This document shows, one piece after another, positions 22,864 through 31,481 of a stretch of 64,000 bases of DNA; the stretch's first letter is position 1; the number at the start of each line of letters is the position of its first letter. This stretch comes from Wagnerdoeblera intermedia (GTDB taxonomy: Bacteria; Pseudomonadota; Alphaproteobacteria; Rhodobacterales; Rhodobacteraceae), in NCBI RefSeq assembly GCF_042647465.1, contig NZ_JBHRVN010000004.1; one strand, written 5' to 3'. Made by a program: the position numbers and the translations under genes. The notes beneath the pieces were generated by a model. The model ran no database searches and was not told the DNA's origin. It was given only the letters and a program-made list of their open reading frames with translations.

Positions 22864-24203
22864 GTGAAAAATTCCTGGTCCGCCTTGTCGACGACGATGA
22901 AGATCTTCTGGCTGCCGAGCTTCAGAGCCTGAAGATCGCGGGCTTTCGCGCGGAAGGTTTCAGTGACCCGCGCAAAGCCCTGGAAGGGATCACCCCGGAC
23001 TATCCCGGCGTGATCCTCTCGGATGTGCGGATGCCCGGCATGGACGGTTTTGAATTTCACCGCCAGATCCGGGCCATTGACGAGGATCTGCCGGTGATCC
23101 TGCTGACCGGCCACGGCGATGTGCCCATGGCGGTTGAGGCGATGCGGGCCGGGGCCTGGGATTTTCTGACCAAGCCGGTCTCGCTTGATCAGCTGACCGC
23201 CGCCCTGCGCCGCGCGGCTCAGGCCCGCGCTCTGGTGCTGGAGAACCGCAGCCTGCGGCAGATGAGGGCGCAGCCGCTGCCGGTGCGCGGCGATCTGCTG
23301 GGCGTCAGCCCGGCGGTCACGCGCCTGCGCGATGCGGCGGCGCGGATCGGGGAGGCGGGGATTGATGCCCTCATCACCGGCCCCACGGGCGCGGGCAAGG
23401 AGGCGCTGGCCCATGCGATCCACAGGCTTGGCAGCCGCGCAAACCGGCCCTTCGTGCATGTGGCCTGCGACACCCTGAATGAGGGCCGCTTCGACAGCGA
23501 GTTCTTTGGCGCCGAAGCGGGCCACCCTGATGCGCCGCGTCACAGCCGCCTTGTGGGGCGGATTGAGAAGGCGCACCGCGGCACGCTTTATCTCGACCGC
23601 GTCGAGATGCTGACCGCGCCTTTGCAGGCAAGGCTTCTGCATGCCATTGAAACCCGGTCGTTCTGGGCGGCGGGGGCCACCAGTGCGCGGCCGCTCGATC
23701 TGCATGTCCTGGCCTCGACCTCTGCCGATCTGGGGGAACTGGCGCGGCAGGGCAGCTTTCACGCCGATCTTTACTACCGCCTCTCCGGCGTCACCCTGCA
23801 TGTCCCGCCGCTGGCGGAGCGGCGCGGAGACATCCCGGTTCTCTTCCGCGCCTTTCTGATTGAGGCCTGCCAGCGTTATAATCTGGCCGTGCCGGAGATC
23901 ACGCCCCTGGTGCGGGCGCGGCTCGACAGCCACGACTGGCCCGGCAACGGACGGGAGCTGCGCCAGTTCGCTGAAGCCCAGGCCCTTGGTCTGACGGAAG
24001 ATGAGCAGGGCGACGCGGGCGGCCCTTCTGACCTTGCCGGACTGATGGCCCGCTATGAGGCGGGGCTTTTGCGTGATGCGCTCAGGGCCACGAAAGGCAA
24101 TGTCACCCGGGCCATGGCGCAGCTCAATCTGCCGCGCAAAACCTTTTACGACAAACTGGCCAGACATGGCCTTCAGGCCGAGAGTTTCCGCGAACGGGGT
24201 TGA
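22860..24203 (+). CDS. dctD: Response regulator DctD lacking the sigma-54 contact loop
   Basis: 447 residues. The receiver domain (1-120) has the acidic VDDDED pocket, the phospho-acceptor aspartate in LSDVRMPGMDG and the lysine in TKPV. The AAA+ domain has Walker A GPTGAGKE (about 178) and the arginine-finger segment HADLYYRL. However, the GAFTGA loop that contacts sigma-54 is missing: after EFFG the sequence reads AEAGHPDAPRHSRLVGRIEKA, and Walker B reads LYLDRV where the usual form is LFLDEI. The C-terminus is a Fis-type helix-turn-helix (GNVTRAMAQLNLPRKTFYDKL). It should therefore activate without sigma-54, as reported for Rhodobacter capsulatus NtrC. It is coupled to dctB by ATGA overlap. 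Confidence 0.88.
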   Translation: MSEKFLVRLVDDDEDLLAAELQSLKIAGFRAEGFSDPRKALEGITPDYPGVILSDVRMPGMDGFEFHRQIRAIDEDLPVILLTGHGDVPMAVEAMRAGAWDFLTKPVSLDQLTAALRRAAQARALVLENRSLRQMRAQPLPVRGDLLGVSPAVTRLRDAAARIGEAGIDALITGPTGAGKEALAHAIHRLGSRANRPFVHVACDTLNEGRFDSEFFGAEAGHPDAPRHSRLVGRIEKAHRGTLYLDRVEMLTAPLQARLLHAIETRSFWAAGATSARPLDLHVLASTSADLGELARQGSFHADLYYRLSGVTLHVPPLAERRGDIPVLFRAFLIEACQRYNLAVPEITPLVRARLDSHDWPGNGRELRQFAEAQALGLTEDEQGDAGGPSDLAGLMARYEAGLLRDALRATKGNVTRAMAQLNLPRKTFYDKLARHGLQAESFRERG

Positions 24204-24292
24204 GACAGCGGGCCTCAGCCCTTGCGCTTGCCCAGCAAGCCCGCATCCGCTAAGCCCTTTCTGCCAGACACGAAGGCAGATGAGGCCAGAAG

Positions 24293-25783
24293 ATGACCAG
24301 GGAAAAAGCCCCCCGCCGCCCGCGCGCTGAGACCCCCAAAGGGTTTCGCGACTATTTCGGCGCGGAAGTGACCGAACGCAAAGCCATGCTCGATGCCATT
24401 GCCGAGGTCTATCATCTTCACGGCTTCGAAGCCCTTGAGACCTCTGCGGTGGAAACCGTTGAAGCGCTTGGCAAATTCCTGCCCGATGTCGACCGCCCGA
24501 ATGAGGGTGTGTTCGCCTGGCAGGAAGACGAAAAAGACTGGCTGGCGCTGCGCTATGACCTGACCGCGCCGCTCGCGCGGGTCGCGGCGCAATACCGCAA
24601 CGATCTGGCCTCGCCCTATCGCCGCTATGCGATGGGGCCGGTCTGGCGCAATGAAAAGCCGGGACCCGGCCGTTTCCGTCAGTTCTATCAGTGCGATGCC
24701 GATACCGTGGGCGCGCCCTCGGTCGCGGCAGATGCGGAAATCTGCGCCATGCTCGCCAATGCGCTGGAGCGTGTGGGCATTCCGCGTGGCGATTACGTCG
24801 TGAAGGTCAACAACCGCAAAGTGCTGAACGGCGTGATGGAAGTCGCGGGGGTTCTCGACCCCTCGGACCCGTCGAAGTTTGAAAACGAACGCGGCATCGT
24901 GCTGCGCGCGATCGATAAGATCGACCGTCTGGGCGATGCGGGTGTGCGTCTGCTGCTCGGCGAAGGCCGCAAAGACGACTCTGGTGATTTCACCAAAGGC
25001 GCGGGCCTCTCGGCAGAGCAGGCGGAAGTGGTCATGGGCTTTGTCTCGGCCAAACGCGCGACCGGTGCGGCCACGGTTGCGCGTCTGCGCGAACTGGTGG
25101 GCAATTCGGTGCTCGGCGCAGAAGGCGTGAATGAGCTGGAAACCATCGCCACGCTGCTCGACGCCCAAGGGTTCGGTGCTGACCGCATTGAGCTCGACCC
25201 CGGCGTTGTGCGCGGCCTTGGCTATTACACCGGCCCGGTCTTTGAAGCGGAACTCACCTTCGAGATCCTCGATGAGAAGGGCAATAAGCGCCAGTTCGGC
25301 TCGGTCTCGGGCGGCGGTCGTTATGATGATCTGGTGAAGCGCTTCACCGGTCAGGCGGTGCCCGCAACCGGCGTCTCGATCGGTGTGGACCGACTGCTCG
25401 CCGCCCTGCGCGCCAAGGGCCGCATGGGAGCAGAGGCTGCAGGTCCGGTCGTGGTGACCGTGATGGACCGCGACCGCATGTCGGATTATTTCGCCATGGC
25501 GGCGGACCTGCGCAATGCGGGCATCCGCGCCGAAGTCTATCTCGGCAATCCCAAGCAGTTCGGTAACCAGCTGAAATATGCAGACAAACGCCAGTCGCCC
25601 ATCGCGGTCATTCAGGGCTCCGATGAGGCTGCCCGTGGTGTTGTCGTGCTGAAAGACCTGATCCTGGGCGCGAAGATCGCTGAAAACGCCACGCTGGAGG
25701 AATGGAAAGACCGTCCCGCACAGCGTGAAGTGGCCCGTGGCGATCTGGTCGACACCGTGCGTCAGATGCTGGCCGAAGGGTAA
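24293..25783 (+). CDS. hisS: Histidyl-tRNA synthetase (alphaproteobacterial type)
   Basis: Charges tRNA-His. At 496 residues it is longer than the E. coli enzyme (424). Class II motif 2 reads VWRNEKPGPGRFRQFYQCDADTVG in two adjoining parts, and the histidine-binding motif reads VVRGLGYYTGPVF instead of the common LVRGLDYYNRTVF. These are marks of the divergent HisRS that recognises tRNA-His without G-1 and with A73, and the partner tRNA lies at 2560-2636. The C-terminal anticodon-binding domain spans about 390-495. ATG 24293 has GAGG 8-11 bases upstream. The gene leads hisZ and hisG, so charging and histidine synthesis share an operon. Confidence 0.95.
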   Translation: MTREKAPRRPRAETPKGFRDYFGAEVTERKAMLDAIAEVYHLHGFEALETSAVETVEALGKFLPDVDRPNEGVFAWQEDEKDWLALRYDLTAPLARVAAQYRNDLASPYRRYAMGPVWRNEKPGPGRFRQFYQCDADTVGAPSVAADAEICAMLANALERVGIPRGDYVVKVNNRKVLNGVMEVAGVLDPSDPSKFENERGIVLRAIDKIDRLGDAGVRLLLGEGRKDDSGDFTKGAGLSAEQAEVVMGFVSAKRATGAATVARLRELVGNSVLGAEGVNELETIATLLDAQGFGADRIELDPGVVRGLGYYTGPVFEAELTFEILDEKGNKRQFGSVSGGGRYDDLVKRFTGQAVPATGVSIGVDRLLAALRAKGRMGAEAAGPVVVTVMDRDRMSDYFAMAADLRNAGIRAEVYLGNPKQFGNQLKYADKRQSPIAVIQGSDEAARGVVVLKDLILGAKIAENATLEEWKDRPAQREVARGDLVDTVRQMLAEG

Positions 25784-25786
25784 CTC

Positions 25787-26890
25787 ATGCCGATTTCCCC
25801 CGCCGCCCGCCGCGAAGCCGCCCGTCTGAAAGCCGCCTTTGAGGCGGCGGGGGCTCTGCCGGTTGAGGCAGATACACTGCTGCCCGCCGATACGCTTCTT
25901 GATCTTTACGGCGAAGACATTCGCGGCCGCGCCTATGTCACCCAGGACCCGCTTCTGGGTGAGATGATGCTGCGCCCGGATTTCACCGTCCCGGTGGTGC
26001 AGATGCACATGGCCCATGGGGCAGAGCCTGCGCGTTATTGCTATTCGGGTGAAGTCTTCCGCCGTCAGGACCGCGATGAGGGGCGGGCACGCGAATATCT
26101 GCAGACCGGCTATGAGGTTTTCGCCCGCGAGAACCCCGCCGAGTCGGATGCCGAAGTTTTTGCGATGTTCTCGCAGCTTCTGGTGCCGCTGAAACTGCGT
26201 GCGGTGATCGGCGACATCGGTCTGCTGCTGGCGGCGGTCAATGGCCTTACCACCTCGGAAACCCGCAAGGCGGCGCTGCGCCGTCATGTCTGGCGTCCCA
26301 AACGCTTCCGGGCGCTGCTTGACCGCTTCTCGGGTGCCGCGCCTGTCGCTCCGGCGCGGGTGAAGCTTCTGGAAAAACTCGCCACCGGTTCTGCCGAGGC
26401 GCTGATGCAGGAGGCCGGCCCTTTCATCGGCCAGCGCAGCCCGGCTGAGGTTGAGGCCCGCGCCCAGGCGCTTCTGGAAGATGCAGGCACCCGCCATATC
26501 CCCACCCGTGAGGCGGATCTCCTCGATGATCTGCTGCGCGTCGAAGGCGCCGCGCCTGAGGCGCTGAAGCGGCTTGAGGATATCGGGACGGAGCTTTCCT
26601 CCATCCGTCCGGCCATCGCGCTGATGGAGGCGCGGCTTGAGGCGCTGTCCGAGCATGGCATCAATGTCGACCGTCTGGGCTTTGAGGCCAGCCATGGCCG
26701 CACCACGATGGAATATTACGACGGCTTCGTCTTTTCCTTCATGGCCGATCAGGAGGGTCTGCCCCCGGTCGCCAATGGCGGGCGCTATGACGCGCTGACC
26801 CGGGTTCTGGGGCAGGGCCGTGAAATTCCGGCGGTCGGCGGCATCATCCGCCCCGGCCTGCTGGCGCAGCTGAAGGAGGCCCGGGTATGA
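25787..26890 (+). CDS. hisZ: ATP phosphoribosyltransferase regulatory subunit HisZ
   Basis: 367 residues. HisZ is a HisRS paralogue without aminoacylation activity that forms an octamer with short HisG and confers feedback inhibition by histidine. Class II-like elements are visible (LRPDFTVPVVQ, YCYSGEVFRRQD, and FVFSFMADQEGLPPVANGGRYD). The start is 3 bases after the hisS stop, and the stop overlaps hisG by 4 bases. Its presence is expected because hisG here is the short form. Confidence 0.92.
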   Translation: MPISPAARREAARLKAAFEAAGALPVEADTLLPADTLLDLYGEDIRGRAYVTQDPLLGEMMLRPDFTVPVVQMHMAHGAEPARYCYSGEVFRRQDRDEGRAREYLQTGYEVFARENPAESDAEVFAMFSQLLVPLKLRAVIGDIGLLLAAVNGLTTSETRKAALRRHVWRPKRFRALLDRFSGAAPVAPARVKLLEKLATGSAEALMQEAGPFIGQRSPAEVEARAQALLEDAGTRHIPTREADLLDDLLRVEGAAPEALKRLEDIGTELSSIRPAIALMEARLEALSEHGINVDRLGFEASHGRTTMEYYDGFVFSFMADQEGLPPVANGGRYDALTRVLGQGREIPAVGGIIRPGLLAQLKEARV

Positions 26891-27594
26891 GCCTTCGTAT
26901 CGGGGTGCCGTCCAAGGGGCGGCTGATGGAAAAGACTTTCGAGTGGTTTGGCGCGCGCGGCGTGACCATGGCGCGCTCGGGTGACGACCGGGAGTATTCC
27001 GGCCATGTCAGCGGCATCGGCGGCGTGCATCTGGTGCTGCTCTCGGCCGGTGAGATCCCGCGCGAACTCTCGGCCGGGCGCATTCACCTGGGCGTGACCG
27101 GGACCGATCTCATCCGCGAAAAGCTCGCCGGCTGGGACACCCGGGTCGCCGAAGTCGCGCCTCTGGGCTTTGGTTTTGCTGATCTCATCATCGCCGTGCC
27201 GAACGCCTGGATCGATGTGGACACGCTCGATGATCTGGATGCGGTCGCCGCGCAGTTCCGGGCCGCCCATGGCCACCGCCTGCGGATTGCGACCAAATAC
27301 CACCGTTTGGTGCGGGAGTTCCTGCAAAGCGCAGGGGTTGCGGAATACCGTCTCGTCGACAGCCAGGGCGCGACGGAGGGCACCATCCGCAATATGACCG
27401 CAGAGGCGGTGGCGGATATCACCTCCTCGGGCGATACGCTCAGGGCGAACCATCTGAAGATCCTCTCGGATGGTCTGGTGCTGAAATCCCAGGCCGAGCT
27501 TTTCGCCTCGCGCCGCGCCAATTGGGATGCGATCACCCTCGCGCGATTGAACGAGCTTTGCGCAAAACTCGGGGTTGAAGCGCCCGCGCTTTAA
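26887..27594 (+). CDS. hisG: ATP phosphoribosyltransferase catalytic subunit (short form)
   Basis: First step of histidine synthesis: ATP plus PRPP to phosphoribosyl-ATP. At 235 residues it is the short form that needs HisZ. Typical parts are MSLRIGVPSKGRLMEKT at the N-terminus, HLGVTGTDLIRE, and the PRPP-binding stretch SQGATEGTIRNMTAEAVADI. It starts inside the hisZ stop (ATGA), so the two subunits should be made in equal amounts. Confidence 0.94.
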   Translation: MSLRIGVPSKGRLMEKTFEWFGARGVTMARSGDDREYSGHVSGIGGVHLVLLSAGEIPRELSAGRIHLGVTGTDLIREKLAGWDTRVAEVAPLGFGFADLIIAVPNAWIDVDTLDDLDAVAAQFRAAHGHRLRIATKYHRLVREFLQSAGVAEYRLVDSQGATEGTIRNMTAEAVADITSSGDTLRANHLKILSDGLVLKSQAELFASRRANWDAITLARLNELCAKLGVEAPAL

Positions 27595-27605
27595 CCCTTG
27601 GGTCA

Positions 27606-27635
27606 GGGCCGCTCTCACCATGGCGCGAGCGGCCC
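27606..27635. other. Stem-loop between hisG and argC
   Basis: GGGCCGCTC (27606-27614) pairs perfectly with GAGCGGCCC (27627-27635). No T run follows, so intrinsic termination is doubtful. A second inverted repeat AGCCTT-N6-AAGGCT lies at 27639-27656 and a third GGGGCG/CGCCCC at 27674-27690, all in the argC leader. Confidence 0.45.
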
Positions 27636-27710
27636 AGCAGCCTTGAAGTTAAGGCTTGCAAGGCCCCCCGATTGGGGCGAAAAACGCCCCCGAAAACAGG
27701 GAGCTGCGCC

Positions 27711-28739
27711 ATGACCCACCGTATCGCCATCCTCGGAGCCTCGGGCTATACCGGAGCCGAACTTGTCCGCCTGATCGCGACCCATCCTGAGATGGAAATC
27801 GTGGCGCTGTCAGCCGATCGTAAGGCCGGGCAGGATATGGCGGAGGTCTTTCCCTTCCTGCGCCATCTGACGCTGCCGAAGCTGGTGAAGATCGAGGAGA
27901 TCGATTTCTCGCAGGTCGATCTGGCCTTCTGCGCGCTGCCGCACGCCACCACCCAGAAGGTCGTAGCGGCCCTGCCGAAAGATCTGAAGATCGTTGATCT
28001 GTCGGCGGACTTCCGTCTGCGCGATGTGGCGGATTATGAGAAATGGTACGGCCAGCCGCATTTCGCGCCGGAGCTGCAGCCCGAAGCCGTTTACGGCCTG
28101 ACCGAGTTTTACCGCGAAGAGATCCGCAACGCGCGTCTGGTGGCAGGCACGGGCTGCAATGCGGCGACCGGGCAATATGCGCTTCGCCCGCTGATCTCGG
28201 CAGGTGTGATCGATCTTGACCGCATCGTGCTTGATCTGAAGGCCGGTGTCTCGGGCGCGGGCCGCTCGCTGAAAGAGAACCTGCTGCATGCAGAGCTTTC
28301 AGAGGGCACCCACAGCTATTCGGCGGGCGGAAAGCACCGTCACCTCGGTGAATTTGACCAGGAGTTCTCGAAACTTGCCGGTCGTCCGGTCCATGTGCAG
28401 TTCACGCCGCATCTGATGCCCTTTAACCGTGGCATTCTGATGACCGTTTATGTTGACGGTGATCCGGCGGTCATCCATCAGACCCTGGCTGATGCCTATA
28501 AGGATGAGACCTTTATCCAGGTGCTTCCTTTTGGCGCACTGCCGTCAACCCGGGATGTGCGCGGCTCGAACTTCTGCCATATTGGCGTGACCGGCGACCG
28601 TGTGCCGGGCCGTGCGACCATCGTGGCGGTGCTCGATAACCTGACGAAAGGCTCGTCGGGTCAGGCGCTGCAGAACGCCAACCTGATGCTGGGTATTGAA
28701 GAGACCACCGGCCTGATGCTGGCTCCGGTCTTCCCGTAA
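27711..28739 (+). CDS. argC: N-acetyl-gamma-glutamyl-phosphate reductase
   Basis: Reduces N-acetylglutamyl phosphate to the semialdehyde with NADPH, third step of arginine synthesis. 342 residues, normal length. The Rossmann motif ILGASGYTGAELVRL is at residues 6-20, the catalytic cysteine lies in AGTGCNAATG (about 145) and the base-histidine region in GKHRHLGEFDQE. ATG 27711 has AGGGAG 9 bases upstream; the open extension to 27672 has no start signal. ccmE follows after 3 bases, an odd but tight neighbour. Confidence 0.95.
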   Translation: MTHRIAILGASGYTGAELVRLIATHPEMEIVALSADRKAGQDMAEVFPFLRHLTLPKLVKIEEIDFSQVDLAFCALPHATTQKVVAALPKDLKIVDLSADFRLRDVADYEKWYGQPHFAPELQPEAVYGLTEFYREEIRNARLVAGTGCNAATGQYALRPLISAGVIDLDRIVLDLKAGVSGAGRSLKENLLHAELSEGTHSYSAGGKHRHLGEFDQEFSKLAGRPVHVQFTPHLMPFNRGILMTVYVDGDPAVIHQTLADAYKDETFIQVLPFGALPSTRDVRGSNFCHIGVTGDRVPGRATIVAVLDNLTKGSSGQALQNANLMLGIEETTGLMLAPVFP

Positions 28740-28742
28740 GAT

Positions 28743-29186
28743 ATGAAAACGCTTAAGAAACGCCGCCGTATTCAGATTATCGTCGTTGCCGTGGTGGCGC
28801 TGGTCCTGTCGACCGCGCTGATCGGCTATGCCATGCGGGACGGGATCAACTTCTTCCGCTCCCCCTCGCAGGTGGTGGCTGAGCCGCCGCCCGCGACCGA
28901 GACCTTCCGCATCGGCGGGCTGGTCGAAGAGGGCAGCATTCAGCGCGGCGACGGTGCCACGGTGCGCTTTGTCGTGACCGATGGCGGGGCGAGTGTGCCG
29001 GTGGAATTCACCGGGGTGCTGCCCGATCTTTTCTCAGAAGGTCAGGGCATGGTCGGCACCGGTAAGCTGGTCAACGGGGTCTTCATCGCGGCAGAGATCC
29101 TCGCCAAACACGATGAGACCTATATGCCGAAAGAAGTCATGGACGCTTTGAAAGAGCAGGGCGTCTATAAAGACGGCAGCAACTGA
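28743..29186 (+). CDS. ccmE: Cytochrome c maturation haem chaperone CcmE
   Basis: 147 residues. CcmE carries haem covalently on a histidine in the periplasm and hands it to the CcmFH ligase. An N-terminal membrane anchor (about 10-30) is followed by an OB-fold domain. The haem-binding histidine lies in ILAKHDETYMPKEV near residue 122, and the tyrosine ligand is in the same motif. The other ccm genes are not in the window; this copy sits alone behind argC. Cytochrome c synthesis is consistent with the cytochrome at the window end. Confidence 0.93.
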   Translation: MKTLKKRRRIQIIVVAVVALVLSTALIGYAMRDGINFFRSPSQVVAEPPPATETFRIGGLVEEGSIQRGDGATVRFVVTDGGASVPVEFTGVLPDLFSEGQGMVGTGKLVNGVFIAAEILAKHDETYMPKEVMDALKEQGVYKDGSN

Positions 29187-29192
29187 GATCAT

Positions 29193-29221
29193 AAGCCCCG
29201 CTTCGGCGGGGCTTTGTTTTT
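29193..29221 (+). terminator. Terminator of argC-ccmE
   Basis: AAGCCCCGC, loop TTCG, GCGGGGCTT, then a T-rich stretch. It lies 6 bases after the ccmE stop. Confidence 0.9.
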
Positions 29222-29378
29222 TCGCTGAGCCCAGGGCAGGTGGAGATGAAAGGGAGCGGCCTCAGATGGTTGATCCTGGCCTCAGTCACGGCTCGTTGAC
29301 CATCACTGCGGTCATAAAGGTGGTCCGCTCCGGCAAGGGTGATGGACTTTGCAGCGCCATCGCAGCATAGGATGGGAC

Positions 29379-30599
29379 ATGGAACAGGATGTCATCATCG
29401 CAGGCGGTGGCCTGAACGGACCGGCGCTGGCACTCGCGCTGGCTCAGGCCGGATTTCATGTGACTTTGGTCGATGCGCGCCCTGATGGCGCGCGGGCCGC
29501 AGAGGGGTTTGACGGGCGCGCCTATGCCCTGGCGCTGGCCTCTCAAAGGCTGCTTGCCGCACTCGGCGTCTGGCCGGAGGTGGCGCGTGAGGCCACGGCG
29601 ATTGAGGCGATCCGCACCTCAGACGGGGTGCCTCAGGGCGCTTCGGTGCCGTTTTTCCTGAGTTTTGATCGGGGTGAGCTGGATGAAGGCCCGATGGGGT
29701 TTCTTCTGGAGGACCGCTATCTGCATAAGGCGCTGGTCGCAGCCATTGCGGCTGAGCCGAAGATCCGCCGGTTGAGCGGGGTCTCGGTGGTTGCGCAGGA
29801 GGCCGGACCTGAGGCGATCAGCGTCACGCTGTCAACTGGCGAAGGACTGAGCGCGCGGCTTCTGGTCGGCTGTGACGGGCGCGGCTCGGGGGTGGCGGGG
29901 CGTGCGGGCATCCGGCGGCAGGGCTGGGGGTACGGGCAGACCGCGCTCGTGAACGCCCTGCAGCTTGACGCGCCCCATAGCGGTGTGGCGCATCAGGTAT
30001 TTTTGCCCGGCGGGCCGGTCGCGATTTTGCCGCTGAGCAGGGATCGTGTCTCGATCGTCTGGTCTGAGGAGGAGCGGGCGGCGGCGCGCATCCGGGATCT
30101 GCCTGACAGTGATTATCTGGATCTGCTTATGGAGAAGATCGGTCATCTCACCGGTCCGGCACAGCTGACCGGGGACCGGTTCAGCTACCCGCTGAGCCTG
30201 TCGCTGGCGGAGAGTTACATCGCGCCCCGGGTGGCTTTGGCCGGAGATGCGGCCCATGGCATTCACCCGATCGCCGGTCAGGGGTTGAACCTCGGGCTGC
30301 GGGACGTGGCGGCGCTGGCAGAGGTGCTGGCGGACGCCCGGGCGCGGGGCGAGGATCTCGCTGCGGGAAATGTTCTCGAGCGCTATCAGACCTGGCGGCG
30401 GTTTGACGCGACCTCGCTTGCGCTTGGGATGGATGTGGTGAACCGGCTGTTTTCCAACCACAGCCCGCTGGCACGCGGTCTGCGGGGGCTTGGGATGCGG
30501 GCGGTGGCCGCGCTTGATGCGCCGCGGCGCAGCTTCATCCGCGAGGCTGCGGGGCTGTCAGGGGAGCTGCCGCGGCTTTTGCAGGGGCGCAGGCTTTAA
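29379..30599 (+). CDS. UbiH/COQ6-family FAD-dependent ring hydroxylase
   Basis: 406 residues. The family hydroxylates the aromatic ring of ubiquinone precursors using FAD and NAD(P)H. Visible: the dinucleotide motif IIAGGGLNGPALALALAQ near residue 6, the DG motif LLVGCDGRGSGV near 170, and the FAD-ribityl motif GDAAHGIHPIAGQGLNLGLRD near 290. ATG 29379 was chosen because the flavin motif begins right after it; an earlier in-frame start at 29349 is less likely. I cannot tell from the sequence which ring position is hydroxylated, so no symbol is given. It converges with rpe across a palindromic repeat. Confidence 0.88.
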   Translation: MEQDVIIAGGGLNGPALALALAQAGFHVTLVDARPDGARAAEGFDGRAYALALASQRLLAALGVWPEVAREATAIEAIRTSDGVPQGASVPFFLSFDRGELDEGPMGFLLEDRYLHKALVAAIAAEPKIRRLSGVSVVAQEAGPEAISVTLSTGEGLSARLLVGCDGRGSGVAGRAGIRRQGWGYGQTALVNALQLDAPHSGVAHQVFLPGGPVAILPLSRDRVSIVWSEEERAAARIRDLPDSDYLDLLMEKIGHLTGPAQLTGDRFSYPLSLSLAESYIAPRVALAGDAAHGIHPIAGQGLNLGLRDVAALAEVLADARARGEDLAAGNVLERYQTWRRFDATSLALGMDVVNRLFSNHSPLARGLRGLGMRAVAALDAPRRSFIREAAGLSGELPRLLQGRRL

Positions 30600-30628
30600 G
30601 AGCCGCAGGGGCGCTTTTCGCGGTGAGG

Positions 30629-30674
30629 CCGGAGGGCGCTGCCCTCCGGACCTCCCGGAGTATTTTGAAAAAGC
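30629..30674. repeat. REP-like palindrome between the hydroxylase gene and rpe
   Basis: CCGGAGGG and CCCTCCGG form a hairpin, followed by a fixed tail CCTCCCGGAGTATTTTGA. Similar palindromes with this tail are, as far as I recall, widely dispersed between genes in Rhodobacterales. Here it may also separate two converging transcripts. Confidence 0.5.
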
Positions 30675-30689
30675 CAAAGGCCGAAGAGA

Positions 30690-31376
30690 TCAGACCGCGG
30701 CGCGGATCGCTTCGCGGATGGCGGTCATATTGGCGCCGTAGACCTGCGGCTGGTCAACAGAGCCGCCTTTGAAGACAGCGGAACCTGCGACAAGTACATC
30801 GGCGCCGGCTTTGACGAGGGCGGGGGCCGTGGTCGGATCGACGCCGCCGTCGATCTCAATATGGACGGGGCGGTCGCCGATCATGGCGCGCAGTTCGGCC
30901 ACTTTGCCGGTCATATCGATGAATTTCTGGCCGCCAAAGCCCGGATTCACCGTCATGACGCAGACCAGATCGGTGAGATCGAGCAGATGTTTCACCGCCT
31001 CAGCCGGGGTTCCGGGGTTGAGGGCCACGCCGGCTTTTTTGCCGGTGGCGCGGATCGCCTGGAGCGTGCGGTGGATATGGGGGCCGGCCTCGACATGGGC
31101 GGTGATGATATCGGCGCCGGCCGTGGCGAAGGCCTCGATATAGGGATCGACCGGGGCGATCATCAGATGCACGTCCATCACCGTTTTGACGTGTTTGCGG
31201 AAGGCTGCAACGGCCGGCGGGCCGAAAGTGAGATTGGGGACAAAATGGCCGTCCATGACGTCCACATGGACCCAGTCCGCGCCCTGGGCCTCAATGGCCT
31301 GGATTTCGCGGCCGAAATCGGCGAAGTCGGCGGAAAGGATCGACGGGGCGATCTTTACGGAGCGGTCGAAGGTCAT
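30690..31376 (-). CDS. rpe: Ribulose-phosphate 3-epimerase
   Basis: Interconverts ribulose 5-phosphate and xylulose 5-phosphate in the pentose phosphate and Calvin pathways. 228 residues, TIM barrel. Motifs: APSILSADFADFGREI, VHVDVMDGHFVPNLTFGP (metal-binding histidine and aspartate), VDVHLMI, VNPGFGGQKF and EIDGGVDPTTAP with the second catalytic aspartate. ATG 31376 follows AGGTGGG; the open extension to 31445 lacks support. It ends 90 bases from the converging hydroxylase gene. Confidence 0.95.
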   Translation of the reverse strand: MTFDRSVKIAPSILSADFADFGREIQAIEAQGADWVHVDVMDGHFVPNLTFGPPAVAAFRKHVKTVMDVHLMIAPVDPYIEAFATAGADIITAHVEAGPHIHRTLQAIRATGKKAGVALNPGTPAEAVKHLLDLTDLVCVMTVNPGFGGQKFIDMTGKVAELRAMIGDRPVHIEIDGGVDPTTAPALVKAGADVLVAGSAVFKGGSVDQPQVYGANMTAIREAIRAAV

Positions 31377-31443
31377 GGGCCCACCTGATGGTTCGCAAGC
31401 TTTGGCGGGGTTTTGCCCTGAAAGCGGCGCTTTGGAAAGCCGC

Positions 31444-31471
31444 AAAAGGGTCGCGCGGGGGCGCGCGACCC
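31444..31471 (-). terminator. Terminator of the universal stress protein gene
   Basis: On the minus strand GGGTCGCGCG, loop CCCC, CGCGCGACCC, then TTTT. The stem is 10 bp, 11 bases after the stop. Confidence 0.85.
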
Positions 31472-31481
31472 GGGCAGGGGC

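Noticed and set aside
22077..24167. 696-codon open frame antisense to dctB and dctD
   Set aside because: Same composition effect over two well-supported genes.
24215..26695. 826-codon open frame antisense to hisS and hisZ
   Set aside because: Spans two real genes on the other strand, has no ribosome-binding site and no domain; composition artefact.
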